Shown piece after piece: positions 17,990 to 26,812 of a stretch of 64,000 nucleotides of DNA. The DNA comes from Planobacterium oryzisoli. Lineage in GTDB: Bacteria; Bacteroidota; Bacteroidia; Flavobacteriales; Weeksellaceae. The first letter of the stretch is position 1; each line of letters opens with the position of its first letter. Under the pieces are notes generated by a model. It had not been told where the DNA came from, searched no databases, and was given only the letters and a program-made list of their open reading frames with translations. Position numbers and translations under genes: made by a program. The stretch lies in the NCBI RefSeq assembly GCF_015354315.1, contig NZ_JADKYY010000003.1, positions 159,860-223,859 on the forward strand, in the 5' to 3' direction.

Positions 17990-18901
17990 CTAACCGGTTT
18001 GTCCCTTTATCTGTTGCATCAGCGCACGACCCCCATTCTCCAGCATTTTTTCGGCCAGCTCCACGCCGTGGTCTTTCATTTTATCGTAGGCAAAGACTTC
18101 TTCCATTTCCAGAAGGTCTGCCCCATCCAGGGAACAGATACGTCCCTGGAAACGAATATCGGAGCCCACGAGCTCTGCATACGCTCCTATGGGGGCCGTA
18201 CATCCGCCCTCTAGAGTCCTTAGAAAGTCCCGTTCTATCTCGACGCAAATCTGCGTCTTAAAATCGTTGATATCGCGTAAAATGGTGTTTATTTCCTGAT
18301 TGTCCGTACGTCCCGTTACCGCTACCACCCCTTGGGAAGGAGCGCATAGTAATTGGGGAATCTCTTCGTATGCTACCGGCAACTCAAGCCTCTCAAGACC
18401 TGCCTTGGAAAACATGGTGGCATCGGCCACCCCGGATTCCAGCTTGTCCAGCCGGGTTTGCACATTGCCGCGAATGTCCACAAACTCGGCATGAGGGAAA
18501 TGGTTTTTCCAAAAGGCGCGTCTTCTTAAGGAACTCGTAGCGATCAGTAGCTCACTGAGTTTCTTATCTTTAGCCGCGGAGGAGCGCACCAGAACGTCCT
18601 GCGGAAAATCACGCTCTAAATAGGCGATTATCTCAAGTCCCTCCGGAAGAAGGGTGGGTATATCCTTCAGGGAATGTACCGCTACGTCAATCTCTCCGGA
18701 AAGAAGCGCAGCATCAAGATCACGCGTGAATACCCCGGTGATGCCCATTGCGTAGAGCGGCTCGGTGAGATTCTTATCACCGGTCGAGACAATTGGGGTA
18801 ATATCGGTAGTGTAATTGAGGTTCTGAAGGTGCCTTGCCACCTCCCTTGCCTGCCACAATGCCAAAGGGGAATTACGTGTTCCAATCTTAATGCTTTTCA
18901 T
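17990..18901 (-). CDS. hemC: Hydroxymethylbilane synthase
   Basis: Joins four porphobilinogens into hydroxymethylbilane. Motifs: IGTRNSPLALWQA at the start, FTRDLDAALLSGEIDVAVHSLKD, SSLRRRAF, RGNVQTRLDKL, and the dipyrromethane-cofactor Cys in LEGGCTAPIGA. It is 303 residues. It overlaps hemA by 14 bases and is followed after 14 bases by hemD. Confidence 0.97.
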   Translation of the reverse strand: MKSIKIGTRNSPLALWQAREVARHLQNLNYTTDITPIVSTGDKNLTEPLYAMGITGVFTRDLDAALLSGEIDVAVHSLKDIPTLLPEGLEIIAYLERDFPQDVLVRSSAAKDKKLSELLIATSSLRRRAFWKNHFPHAEFVDIRGNVQTRLDKLESGVADATMFSKAGLERLELPVAYEEIPQLLCAPSQGVVAVTGRTDNQEINTILRDINDFKTQICVEIERDFLRTLEGGCTAPIGAYAELVGSDIRFQGRICSLDGADLLEMEEVFAYDKMKDHGVELAEKMLENGGRALMQQIKGQTG

Positions 18902-20162
18902 TGAATTCTTTATTAGGTTGTTCCACTAAAATCTCATGCATGAGCTGGGTAAGCTCGTCCGCTTTCCAGGGATGCTCTATAATGTATTTGGCAAAGCGAT
19001 TGGTTATCTTCTGTATCAGCTTGTCGGAGAGTTCCATATCGTCAATCCCCACATACCGGTGCTTCTTATGAATATTGTGCATTTCATTGCGCTCCATATT
19101 CTTCAGGATTGCTTTGAAATGGTGGATATTGGGCGCCATTTTTCGTTTTTTCTCCCAGTCCAAAAACTCCTGTGTCATGTCTTTTATAATCATCTCGGCC
19201 TTAGGCACTTCCTTTTTCCGCTGTTCCATCGTTTCCTGGATATGATTGGAGAGTACGTCCACATCCACCAGTTCAATCCCGGGAAGCTCCGAGACCTGTG
19301 GGTCCACATTGTTTGGGATGGAAAGGTCAATTACCAGCATTTGGTCAACGCCTTGGAAATGTTCCTTTCGCACGATGGGCCGTGACGCGCCCGTGGCTAC
19401 AATCAGGATATCGGTCTGCTTGAGTTCTGCGGTAAAATGCTCAAACTCAATATGGGGTATATTGTACTTGCTACCGATTTTTTCGGCAAGCTCCGTAGTA
19501 CGGTTTGCAATTTTGACCTTCGGCTGGTAGATATGCTTTACCAGGTTTTCCACCGTATTCTGACCTATTTCCCCCACGCCCAGAAGCAGAATGTTTTTGT
19601 CGGAAAGCTGCCGCTCCGCATTTAAGATATAGTGCACCGCCGCATACGAAACCGAGGCGGCTCCATTGGAAATACCCGTCTCGTTCTTGATGCGTTTTGA
19701 AATCTGGATCGCGGAATTGATTGCCCGTTCTAAATACGGGTTGGATTTGGATTTTTCTTTCTTAAAACGGTTGTAGGCATTTTTGATCTGCCCTATAATT
19801 TCAAAATCGCCCAGAATCTGGCTTTCCAGTCCTGCAGCAACCCTAAATAGATGCGTGAGCGCTTCTTCGCGCTTGAGAATCTCCGCATACTTCATAAAAT
19901 CCATCAGGTCTACGTCCACGGCTTTGCAGTACTGCTCGGCTATGAGCAGGTAGTTGGGAGTCGTGGTATAGATTTCTGTGCGGTTGCAAGTCGAAACAAC
20001 AAATGCATCCCCCAGATTCTCACTGTGGACGCGGTTCACAAACGACTTGACATGTTCATCAAAAAAGGCAAATTTCCCGCGTGTCTCGGCATCCGCTTTC
20101 TCAAAGCTGACGCTTAGTACAGCAAAATTGGAAGTCTGATGTATGTTCGAATTTTGTGGCAT
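18888..20162 (-). CDS. hemA: Glutamyl-tRNA reductase
   Basis: First step of C5-pathway haem synthesis: reduces glutamyl-tRNA to glutamate-1-semialdehyde. The catalytic Cys lies in STCNRTEIY, with ESQILGDFEIIGQIK, the NADPH loop LLGVGEIGQNT and the late dimerisation helix also present. I start at the ATG 20162, giving 424 residues; the upstream extension to 20228 would pass through the promoter. A TAAATTTG box sits 12 bases before this ATG. It heads the haem operon, divergent from mreB. Confidence 0.95.
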   Translation of the reverse strand: MPQNSNIHQTSNFAVLSVSFEKADAETRGKFAFFDEHVKSFVNRVHSENLGDAFVVSTCNRTEIYTTTPNYLLIAEQYCKAVDVDLMDFMKYAEILKREEALTHLFRVAAGLESQILGDFEIIGQIKNAYNRFKKEKSKSNPYLERAINSAIQISKRIKNETGISNGAASVSYAAVHYILNAERQLSDKNILLLGVGEIGQNTVENLVKHIYQPKVKIANRTTELAEKIGSKYNIPHIEFEHFTAELKQTDILIVATGASRPIVRKEHFQGVDQMLVIDLSIPNNVDPQVSELPGIELVDVDVLSNHIQETMEQRKKEVPKAEMIIKDMTQEFLDWEKKRKMAPNIHHFKAILKNMERNEMHNIHKKHRYVGIDDMELSDKLIQKITNRFAKYIIEHPWKADELTQLMHEILVEQPNKEFNEKH

Positions 20163-20174
20163 AATAAACGATCG

Positions 20175-20182
20175 CAAATTTA
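20175..20182 (-). promoter_or_regulatory. hemA -7 box
   Basis: Minus-strand TAAATTTG, an exact TAnnTTTG match. No clear -33 TTTG is present at the usual distance. The predicted leader is only about 7 bases. Confidence 0.5.
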
Positions 20183-20306
20183 CGCTTTTTAAAATAAATC
20201 GCAGTAGCTGTTTATGGGGCAATTCCACGAAAATTAGCGCCTGATTTTAAGGTATTTTACCTTCCAAATTTTAATAAAACTTTAACCAAATAAAGGGGAG
20301 GCCCTC

Positions 20307-20336
20307 TTTTAGAATGCGTCTAAATGTATATCTTTG
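20307..20336 (+). promoter_or_regulatory. mreB operon promoter
   Basis: TATCTTTG (20329-20336) matches the -7 consensus. A TTTT run at 20307-20310 lies 18 bases upstream as a weak -33. The leader would be about 20 bases to the ATG at 20362. Confidence 0.6.
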
Positions 20337-20361
20337 TACACTTAATAGTTTAGAAGAAAAA

Positions 20362-21387
20362 ATGGGATTATTTGATATGTTTACGCAAGAGATTGCGATC
20401 GACTTGGGAACAGCCAATACGCTGATCATTCACAACAATAAAATTGTAATCGACCAGCCGTCGATTGTAGCCATTGAGAGACAGTCCGGCAAACCCATTG
20501 CCGTGGGGGAACAAGCCAAACATATGCAGGGTAAAACCCATGAAGATATTCGTACCATCCGCCCACTTAAAGACGGGGTTATTGCAGATTTCCATGCTTC
20601 CGAGCATATGATCAAAGAATTCATCAAGCAAATTCCGGGAATCAAAGGCAAGCTTATCCAACCGGCATTAAAGATTGTAATCTGTATTCCCTCCGGCATC
20701 ACGGAGGTGGAAAAAAGAGCCGTACGGGATTCCGCTCAGAAGGTGAATGCAAAGGAAGTACGTCTTATCTACGAACCAATGGCGGCCGCTATCGGGGTGG
20801 GTATTGACGTGCAGAAACCGGAAGGGAACATGATCATCGACATAGGCGGTGGAACAACAGAGATTGCCGTTGTAGCCCTTGGAGGTATTGTGTGTGATAA
20901 GTCGGTTAAGATCGCAGGAGATGTGTTCACAAGCGACATTGCCTACTACCTTCGCACCCACCACAACCTATACATCGGAGAGCGCACCGCAGAGAGAGTG
21001 AAAATTGAGGTAGGTTCTGCCGTGGAAGAATTGGATGTTGACATCGAAGACATCCCGGTTCAGGGACGTGACCTTATAACCGGTAAGCCTAAGGAGATTA
21101 TGGTTGGATATAAAGAAATCGCCCGCGCCCTGGACAAGTCCATTATCCGTATTGAGGATGCGGTTATGGAAACCCTTTCCCTAACCCCTCCGGAACTTGC
21201 AGCCGACATCTACAAAACCGGTATTTATCTCGCAGGAGGTGGCGCGCTTCTTAGAGGCCTTGCCGACAGACTGCACCGCAAAACGGGCCTTCCGGTATTT
21301 GTAGCCGAAGATCCGCTTAGAGCCGTAGTAAGAGGAACAGGTATTGCCCTAAAAAACATGGATAAATTTAATTTCCTGATCCGTTAA
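20362..21387 (+). CDS. mreB: Rod-shape determining actin MreB
   Basis: Bacterial actin that guides lateral wall synthesis. Actin-fold phosphate loops are visible: IAIDLGTANTLI (phosphate 1), IIDIGGGTTEIAVVALGG (phosphate 2) and LAGGGALLRGL (adenosine loop). It is 341 residues from the ATG at 20362; an upstream in-frame ATG at 20314 would precede the promoter box. The next genes mreC, mreD, pbp2 and rodA follow on the same strand with small gaps or overlaps. Confidence 0.97.
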   Translation: MGLFDMFTQEIAIDLGTANTLIIHNNKIVIDQPSIVAIERQSGKPIAVGEQAKHMQGKTHEDIRTIRPLKDGVIADFHASEHMIKEFIKQIPGIKGKLIQPALKIVICIPSGITEVEKRAVRDSAQKVNAKEVRLIYEPMAAAIGVGIDVQKPEGNMIIDIGGGTTEIAVVALGGIVCDKSVKIAGDVFTSDIAYYLRTHHNLYIGERTAERVKIEVGSAVEELDVDIEDIPVQGRDLITGKPKEIMVGYKEIARALDKSIIRIEDAVMETLSLTPPELAADIYKTGIYLAGGGALLRGLADRLHRKTGLPVFVAEDPLRAVVRGTGIALKNMDKFNFLIR

Positions 21388-21408
21388 TTCATAACTAATT
21401 TTTCCTGA

Positions 21409-22260
21409 ATGGGCTTTTTGCTGCGTTTGTTTTCACGAAATGGACTGTTTGTCTTTTTTCTTTTCCTGCAAATAATCGCTCTTATCCTTATTTTCACCCG
21501 TAATTCCATGCAAAGAAGCTGGATTGCGGGAAGAACGGCTGCTGTGAATTCCACAATCTCCGGGTATATCGATGAGGGGACGTCCTATTTGCGGTTAAAG
21601 CAGATCAATGAAGAGCTTGTGGCCCAGAACAAGGACCTCATGCAGAAACTCTATGGAACTTCGAGCGATTCGGTGGCAAAAATCACGCGCGTTGACGATG
21701 TAGCCAGCAACCAGCAGATCTATACGGTGCTGGACGGGGAAATTATACACAACAGCATAAACCGCAGCGATAATTATTTCACCATAAACCGGGGAGAGCG
21801 CCATGGGGTACAGCCCCAAATGGGGGTGATTGGCCCGAGAGGAATCGCAGGAATTGTAATCAATACCACGGGGCAGTATTCTCTGGCGCAGTCTATCTTA
21901 AGTACAAACAAAATACGGATCAATGCGGCCCTGAAGAATTCAGGCTACTTCGGTACCCTAACCTGGAAAGGAGAAGATTCAAGGCTGATGCATCTCTCCG
22001 ATGTGCCCAAATACGTGCCTCTTAAAGTGGGCGACACAGTGGTTACCGACGGTAAGTCGGCCATCTTTCCGGAAGGGGTAATGGTAGGTAGAGTAGCAGG
22101 CTACCATGTAGATACCAAGACCGGCTTTTGGGATATAAGCGTGGAGCTGAGTGAGCAAATGGGGAACCTTAAGAAAGTCTATATAGTAAAACACCTTCAA
22201 AAGAAAGAGATTAGTATGATACAGGATTCTTTAAAGGCAGCAATGGATAAAGATGATTAG
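21409..22260 (+). CDS. mreC: Rod-shape determining protein MreC
   Basis: Periplasmic scaffold of the elongation machinery. One transmembrane helix (FFLFLQIIALILIF) is followed by a coiled coil (LRLKQINEELVAQNKDLMQKL) and the beta domains (GPRGIAGIV, GDTVVTDGKSAIFPEGVMVGRV). It is 283 residues and overlaps mreD by 8 bases. Confidence 0.94.
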   Translation: MGFLLRLFSRNGLFVFFLFLQIIALILIFTRNSMQRSWIAGRTAAVNSTISGYIDEGTSYLRLKQINEELVAQNKDLMQKLYGTSSDSVAKITRVDDVASNQQIYTVLDGEIIHNSINRSDNYFTINRGERHGVQPQMGVIGPRGIAGIVINTTGQYSLAQSILSTNKIRINAALKNSGYFGTLTWKGEDSRLMHLSDVPKYVPLKVGDTVVTDGKSAIFPEGVMVGRVAGYHVDTKTGFWDISVELSEQMGNLKKVYIVKHLQKKEISMIQDSLKAAMDKDD

Positions 22261-22759
22261 CAGAAGTATATTAAGTGATGTGTTTTGGATTGCGCTTTTG
22301 GTAGCGCTTCAGATCTTTGTACTCAACCGCATGGTGCTGCTTGACCGTTATACCCCTGTGCTTTATCCGGCCTTTGTACTTTTTTATCCGTTTTTTAGAA
22401 ACAAGTACCTTTTCCTTTTTCAGAGCTTTCTTTTGGGTCTGCTTATAGATGCTTTCCTTGGAACCTGGGGAATCAATGCCCTGGCCACCACCTTTGTTGC
22501 GTATTTCCGGACCCTTATTTTCCGGACCTCCACGGAGACCTCCACCGACTTTTTCTCGTTTCAGTCCCTGCAATGGAACCAGTTCCTGTTCTTCCTCTTT
22601 GCCAGCATCTTTATACACCAGTTTTTTGTGCAGAGTTTTGAATTTTTCAAATTCAGCCGTATTTTAGAGATATTTTTGAATATTTTAGCCACAAGCTTCA
22701 TCTCATTTATTTTTATTCTAATCTTTGCTCTGGCATTCCGGGTTAAACAAAAGGTGTGA
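22253..22759 (+). CDS. mreD: Rod-shape determining protein MreD
   Basis: A small integral membrane protein of 168 residues with five to six hydrophobic helices. The conserved centre reads FLLGLLIDAFLGTWGINALATT. It is identified by fold and by its place between mreC and pbp2. Its stop overlaps the GTG start of pbp2 by 4 bases. Confidence 0.9.
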   Translation: MISRSILSDVFWIALLVALQIFVLNRMVLLDRYTPVLYPAFVLFYPFFRNKYLFLFQSFLLGLLIDAFLGTWGINALATTFVAYFRTLIFRTSTETSTDFFSFQSLQWNQFLFFLFASIFIHQFFVQSFEFFKFSRILEIFLNILATSFISFIFILIFALAFRVKQKV

Positions 22760-24789
22760 AATCGCAGTACTTTAAAATCACTTTTACTCTTTTCTTTCTT
22801 GCAGTTATCTTCATTGCAAGGCTGGCCTATTTACAGCTTTTCACCGACCGGTACGCGCTCAATGCGGCAAACACGTCCATAAAGACCGAATATATAATTC
22901 CCCAGCGCGGAATCATCTTCGACCGTAACGGTAAAATCTTGGTAGGAAATCAGCCGGCCTACGAGATTACCTTCACCCAAGCCCTCCTTAAACCGGATTT
23001 TGACACGCTTGGATTCTGTAATTTACTGCAGATAAGTAAAAGCGATTTTGAAAACCGCATCGCGCAATTAAAAAAGGAAAAGTACTATTCCCGGGTAACG
23101 CCCATGACGTTTTTAAAAAACCTGGACCGCGAAGACATAGCGCGCATTCAGGAGATCATCTTTAAATATCCGGCGTTCAGTATCCTGCAAAGACCCGAGC
23201 GCAAGTACGAGGTAGAGACCTCCGGGAACCTGCTGGGTTACACCAATGAGGTAAACAGCAACGACATCAAGAAAGATTCCCTCTACTACCTTCCGGGGGA
23301 TTTGATCGGAAAATCCGGAATAGAGAAAGCGTATGAAAAAGTACTGCGCGGAACGAAAGGAGTACAGTATATTCAGAAAGACATCAAACTCCGAAGTATC
23401 GGTCCCTATAAGAACGGAGAGCTTGACAAAGATGTGGTGACCGGAAGCGACCTTACCCTAACCATTGACTACGACTTGCAGCGCATTGCTCAGGAAATGC
23501 TCGTAAACAAGCGGGGCGCCATCGTAGCGCTGGATCCCACCACAGGAGAAATACTGGTGCTTGCCACCGGGCCAGACATCGATCCGAATCTATTCACAGG
23601 ACCTGAGAAATCCAAGCAGATTAACAGCCTTTTGAGCGATGAATTTAATATGCCTTTCTTTGACCGCTCCACCCAATCGGCCCATATGCCGGGATCCACA
23701 TTTAAAATGTTCACGGCACTGGCCGCCATGCAGATGGGGGTAATGGACGAGAACACCATATTTCCCTGCGGCGGTGGGTTCAACTACCGAGGCCTGCGCA
23801 TCAAAGGGCACGGGGGTGCCGACCCGTTAATCCCGGCCATTCAGGTGTCCTCCAACTGCCATTTCTCCTACGCCTACCTGGCTATTATCAATAAGTACCC
23901 CGGAAATCCCTCCAAAGGAATTGATGAGTGGAAGCGCATTATGGAGAGCTTTGGCTTTGGAAAGTATCTGAACAACGATTTGGCCACGGGAGTGAAAGGC
24001 CGGATTCCAAGCGGCGAATTCTACGAAAGACGCATGGCTTCCATTTACAAAGCCAGCGGCAGTAAGAAAAATCCCAAGCAATGGGATCCCCTGGCCACCG
24101 GGGCCGTTTTCAACGGAATGGGTCAGGGCGATGTGATGCTCACGCCGCTTCAGCTGGCCAACGGTGTGGCCGCCATTGCCAATAAGGGCTGGTACTATAC
24201 CCCACATATTGTTAAGTCCATCGACGGAAAGCCCAATCCGGATCCTCGGTTTAGGAAAAAACACAAAACCCTGGTGGATCCTAAGCACTATATCCCCATA
24301 CTCAAAGGAATGGAACAGGTAGTGCTCAACGGAACCGGCCGGGGGCTTCAGTCCAAGGATTTCACGCAGCTTGCAAAAACCGGAACGGCGCAGGTTCCCC
24401 AGGGCAAGGACAATTCCGTTTATGTAATGATTGCCCCTAAAGAGAACCCCAAAATCGTTGTAGTGGCCTTGATGGAGCATGCGGGATTTGGCGCCACCTG
24501 GGCAGGTCCTGCCAGTACCATCATTGCTGAAAAATACCTTACCGGGACCATCAAGCGGCCGCATCTCTACGACCGGATGATTAACGCCAGCTTCATGCCT
24601 GAATACCGAAGACAGTGGATCGAGGATTTAAAACGGAAAGGGAAAGACCATCCCATTAACCAGGATTCGCTACGGCTGGAAGCGGTAAAGGATTCGCTGC
24701 GTATGGTACCCCGTGGGCCTAAACGAAACCAGCTGCAGCGCACGCAGGATTCCCTGCAGCTACTGCTAAAGAAAAGAAAAACACCCTAA
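22756..24789 (+). CDS. mrdA: Penicillin-binding protein 2 (elongation transpeptidase)
   Basis: Cross-links peptidoglycan during cell elongation. It has an N-terminal membrane anchor and a pedestal domain with RGIIFDRNGKIL. The transpeptidase domain has the active-site tetrad STFK (in MPGSTFKMFTAL), the SSN motif (VSSNCHFSYAYL) and KTGTAQ. The C-terminal tail is basic. It is 677 residues and starts with GTG at 22756. It is cotranscribed with rodA, its glycosyltransferase partner. Confidence 0.96.
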   Translation: MKSQYFKITFTLFFLAVIFIARLAYLQLFTDRYALNAANTSIKTEYIIPQRGIIFDRNGKILVGNQPAYEITFTQALLKPDFDTLGFCNLLQISKSDFENRIAQLKKEKYYSRVTPMTFLKNLDREDIARIQEIIFKYPAFSILQRPERKYEVETSGNLLGYTNEVNSNDIKKDSLYYLPGDLIGKSGIEKAYEKVLRGTKGVQYIQKDIKLRSIGPYKNGELDKDVVTGSDLTLTIDYDLQRIAQEMLVNKRGAIVALDPTTGEILVLATGPDIDPNLFTGPEKSKQINSLLSDEFNMPFFDRSTQSAHMPGSTFKMFTALAAMQMGVMDENTIFPCGGGFNYRGLRIKGHGGADPLIPAIQVSSNCHFSYAYLAIINKYPGNPSKGIDEWKRIMESFGFGKYLNNDLATGVKGRIPSGEFYERRMASIYKASGSKKNPKQWDPLATGAVFNGMGQGDVMLTPLQLANGVAAIANKGWYYTPHIVKSIDGKPNPDPRFRKKHKTLVDPKHYIPILKGMEQVVLNGTGRGLQSKDFTQLAKTGTAQVPQGKDNSVYVMIAPKENPKIVVVALMEHAGFGATWAGPASTIIAEKYLTGTIKRPHLYDRMINASFMPEYRRQWIEDLKRKGKDHPINQDSLRLEAVKDSLRMVPRGPKRNQLQRTQDSLQLLLKKRKTP

Positions 24790-24798
24790 GCTCGAGCT

Positions 24799-26028
24799 AT
24801 GAAATGGACCCAAGGACTTGACCGCACGGGAATCGGACTTTACTTTGTGATATGCCTGTTTGCTATTGCCAATATCTACAGTGTGGATCCCTCGCTGGGA
24901 ATCAAGCAGATGGTATTCTTTGGCATCTCCCTGGTGGTAGGCATAGGAATCTTTCTCAGCCGCTCGAATTTCTTTGAGAATCTCTCCAGTATTTTCTATA
25001 TCCTCGGGGTGCTTCTGCTGATAGGACTCTTCCCCTTCGGTACGGAGATTCTCGGACAGAAGAACTGGTATAAATTCGGCAGCATTACCATGCAACCGGT
25101 AGAATTTGCCAAAATAGGCACGGCCCTGATGCTTGCAAACTACGTATCCGGACCGGATTTTAATATAAAGGACAAAAGATCCTTACGGGGGGCACTTATT
25201 ATCGTCTTAATTCCGGCAATAGTAGTGCTTGCCATTCCCGATGTGGGGTCTTTACTGGTCTTCGGCGCTTTTTTCATCGCGCTGTACCGCGAGGGATTAA
25301 GCGGCTGGTTTTTTGGGGTGATCGGTATTGTGGCGGCCGTATTCTTAACCGCCATCGCCGTACCTGCCCAGTACGTGGCCCTGGGCATTTTGCTCATTGC
25401 GCTGATCGTATGGCTTCTCAACCGGCGCCATATTCACTGGAATATTGTAAGTATAGGTCTTACCATACTGGCTCTGGGAAGCTTGATTGCACTGGCCTTT
25501 GCCACGCCCGTGGTACTGGAAAAACTGCCCAAACACCAAAGGGAGCGTATCGAAGTGCTCTATAAAGGGGAAAAAGCCTTTCGGGATACATCGGGCTACA
25601 ACCTTTTGTATTCCAAGACCGCAATCGGTTCGGGAGGACTGACCGGAAAAGGCTACCAGCAGGGATCGGTCACCCAAGGTAAATTTGTACCAGAGCAGGA
25701 AACCGACTACATTTTCTGTACCGTGGGGGAGGAATGGGGTTTTTTAGGGAGCAGTGTTTTGGTACTACTCTACGCTTTTTATATTGCCCGGATTTACTTT
25801 CTCTCCGAGAATCTTAAAACCTCCTTCGGACGTATCTTCGGCTATTGTTTTGCATCCATACTGCTGATCCACTTCGGAATCAATATCGGTATGGTGATGG
25901 GACTGTTTCCCACAGTAGGTATTCCCCTGCCCTACTTCAGCTATGGGGGAAGCTCCCTCTTGGCGTTTTCCATCATGACGGCCATTTTCTTCAAGCTGAA
26001 CTACAGCGATAAAAACAGCTTGGTCTAG
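24799..26028 (+). CDS. rodA: Rod-shape SEDS glycosyltransferase RodA
   Basis: A polytopic SEDS protein of 409 residues that polymerises lipid II with PBP2. Diagnostic parts are KFGSITMQPVEFAKIG, AIPDVGSLLVF, the large loop with GGLTGKGYQQGSVTQ and FVPEQETDYIFCTVGEEWGFLG, and the final PLPYFSYGGSSLL. It is last in the mre operon. Confidence 0.96.
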   Translation: MKWTQGLDRTGIGLYFVICLFAIANIYSVDPSLGIKQMVFFGISLVVGIGIFLSRSNFFENLSSIFYILGVLLLIGLFPFGTEILGQKNWYKFGSITMQPVEFAKIGTALMLANYVSGPDFNIKDKRSLRGALIIVLIPAIVVLAIPDVGSLLVFGAFFIALYREGLSGWFFGVIGIVAAVFLTAIAVPAQYVALGILLIALIVWLLNRRHIHWNIVSIGLTILALGSLIALAFATPVVLEKLPKHQRERIEVLYKGEKAFRDTSGYNLLYSKTAIGSGGLTGKGYQQGSVTQGKFVPEQETDYIFCTVGEEWGFLGSSVLVLLYAFYIARIYFLSENLKTSFGRIFGYCFASILLIHFGINIGMVMGLFPTVGIPLPYFSYGGSSLLAFSIMTAIFFKLNYSDKNSLV

Positions 26029-26047
26029 GCGCTGGAGAACAACAAAA

Positions 26048-26074
26048 ATCCCTGAAAGCTGAACGTTCAGGGAT
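26048..26074 (-). terminator. Terminator of the response-regulator operon
   Basis: ATCCCTGAA (26048-26056) pairs with TTCAGGGAT (26066-26074). The minus-strand side runs into TTTTTGTT. It may also slow plus-strand read-through from rodA. Confidence 0.7.
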
Positions 26075-26099
26075 GGATTATTGTGGGAAAAATTCCCGA

Positions 26100-26786
26100 T
26101 TAATTCTTCACAAGGAGTCTAAAGCCCTCGCCATGGACATTGATAATTTCCAGTCCGTCGTCTTCTTTTAGAAGTTTGCGCAGCTTTGCAATGTATACGT
26201 CCATACTGCGGGCGGTAAAGTAATTCTCTTTCTTCCAGATCTTGCGCAGTGCCAAATCCCGCGGCATAAAATCATTGCGGTGAATGCACAGAAGCTTAAG
26301 CAGTTCATTCTCCTTAGGCGAAAGCTTGTACTCGGTCTCTCCCACTTTAAGCTGCCGCAGCATGGAATCGAAATAAATGTTGCTGATCTTAAATTGCTCC
26401 TGTTCCTCGCTCTCCAGGCTCGTGCTTCGCTGCAAAATAGCTTTGATCTTGTACAATAGCAGTTCCGTATCAAAAGGCTTGGTGATGTAATCGTCTGCAC
26501 CGATCTGGTAGCCCTTTAAGATGTCCTCGCGCATATTGCGGGCCGTTAAGAAAATAATTGGTGTATTCTTGTCAATTTTCTTCACATCCTCCGCCAGGGA
26601 AAATCCGTCTTTCTTGGGCATCATGACATCGAAAATACAGATGTCGAATTCGTTCTCAGTAAATTCCTTCAGTCCCTGTTCCCCATCGGTGGCCAGGGTT
26701 ACTTCGAAATTGTTAATGGTCAGATAGTCTTTCAGTACCGCTCCGAAACTCTGATCGTCCTCTACTAGTAATATTCTGTTGCTCAT
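26100..26786 (-). CDS. OmpR-family response regulator
   Basis: A 228-residue regulator. The receiver domain (residues 1-120) has the acidic pocket VEDD, the phospho-acceptor Asp in IFDVMMPKKDG, the Thr in FLTARN and the Lys in ITKPFD. The DNA-binding winged helix (residues about 130-228) has LSPKENELLKLLCIHRN and ARSMDVYIAKLRKLL. It lies 26 bases after the kinase gene, so the two form a pair. It resembles the RprY branch of Bacteroidetes, but the target genes are not evident. Confidence 0.93.
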   Translation of the reverse strand: MSNRILLVEDDQSFGAVLKDYLTINNFEVTLATDGEQGLKEFTENEFDICIFDVMMPKKDGFSLAEDVKKIDKNTPIIFLTARNMREDILKGYQIGADDYITKPFDTELLLYKIKAILQRSTSLESEEQEQFKISNIYFDSMLRQLKVGETEYKLSPKENELLKLLCIHRNDFMPRDLALRKIWKKENYFTARSMDVYIAKLRKLLKEDDGLEIINVHGEGFRLLVKN

Positions 26787-26812
26787 ATGTGGTGTTTTTT
26801 AATTATTAGGTG

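Noticed and set aside
23827..24564. 245-residue open frame antisense to pbp2
   Set aside because: Shadow frame; the plus-strand transpeptidase motifs are certain.
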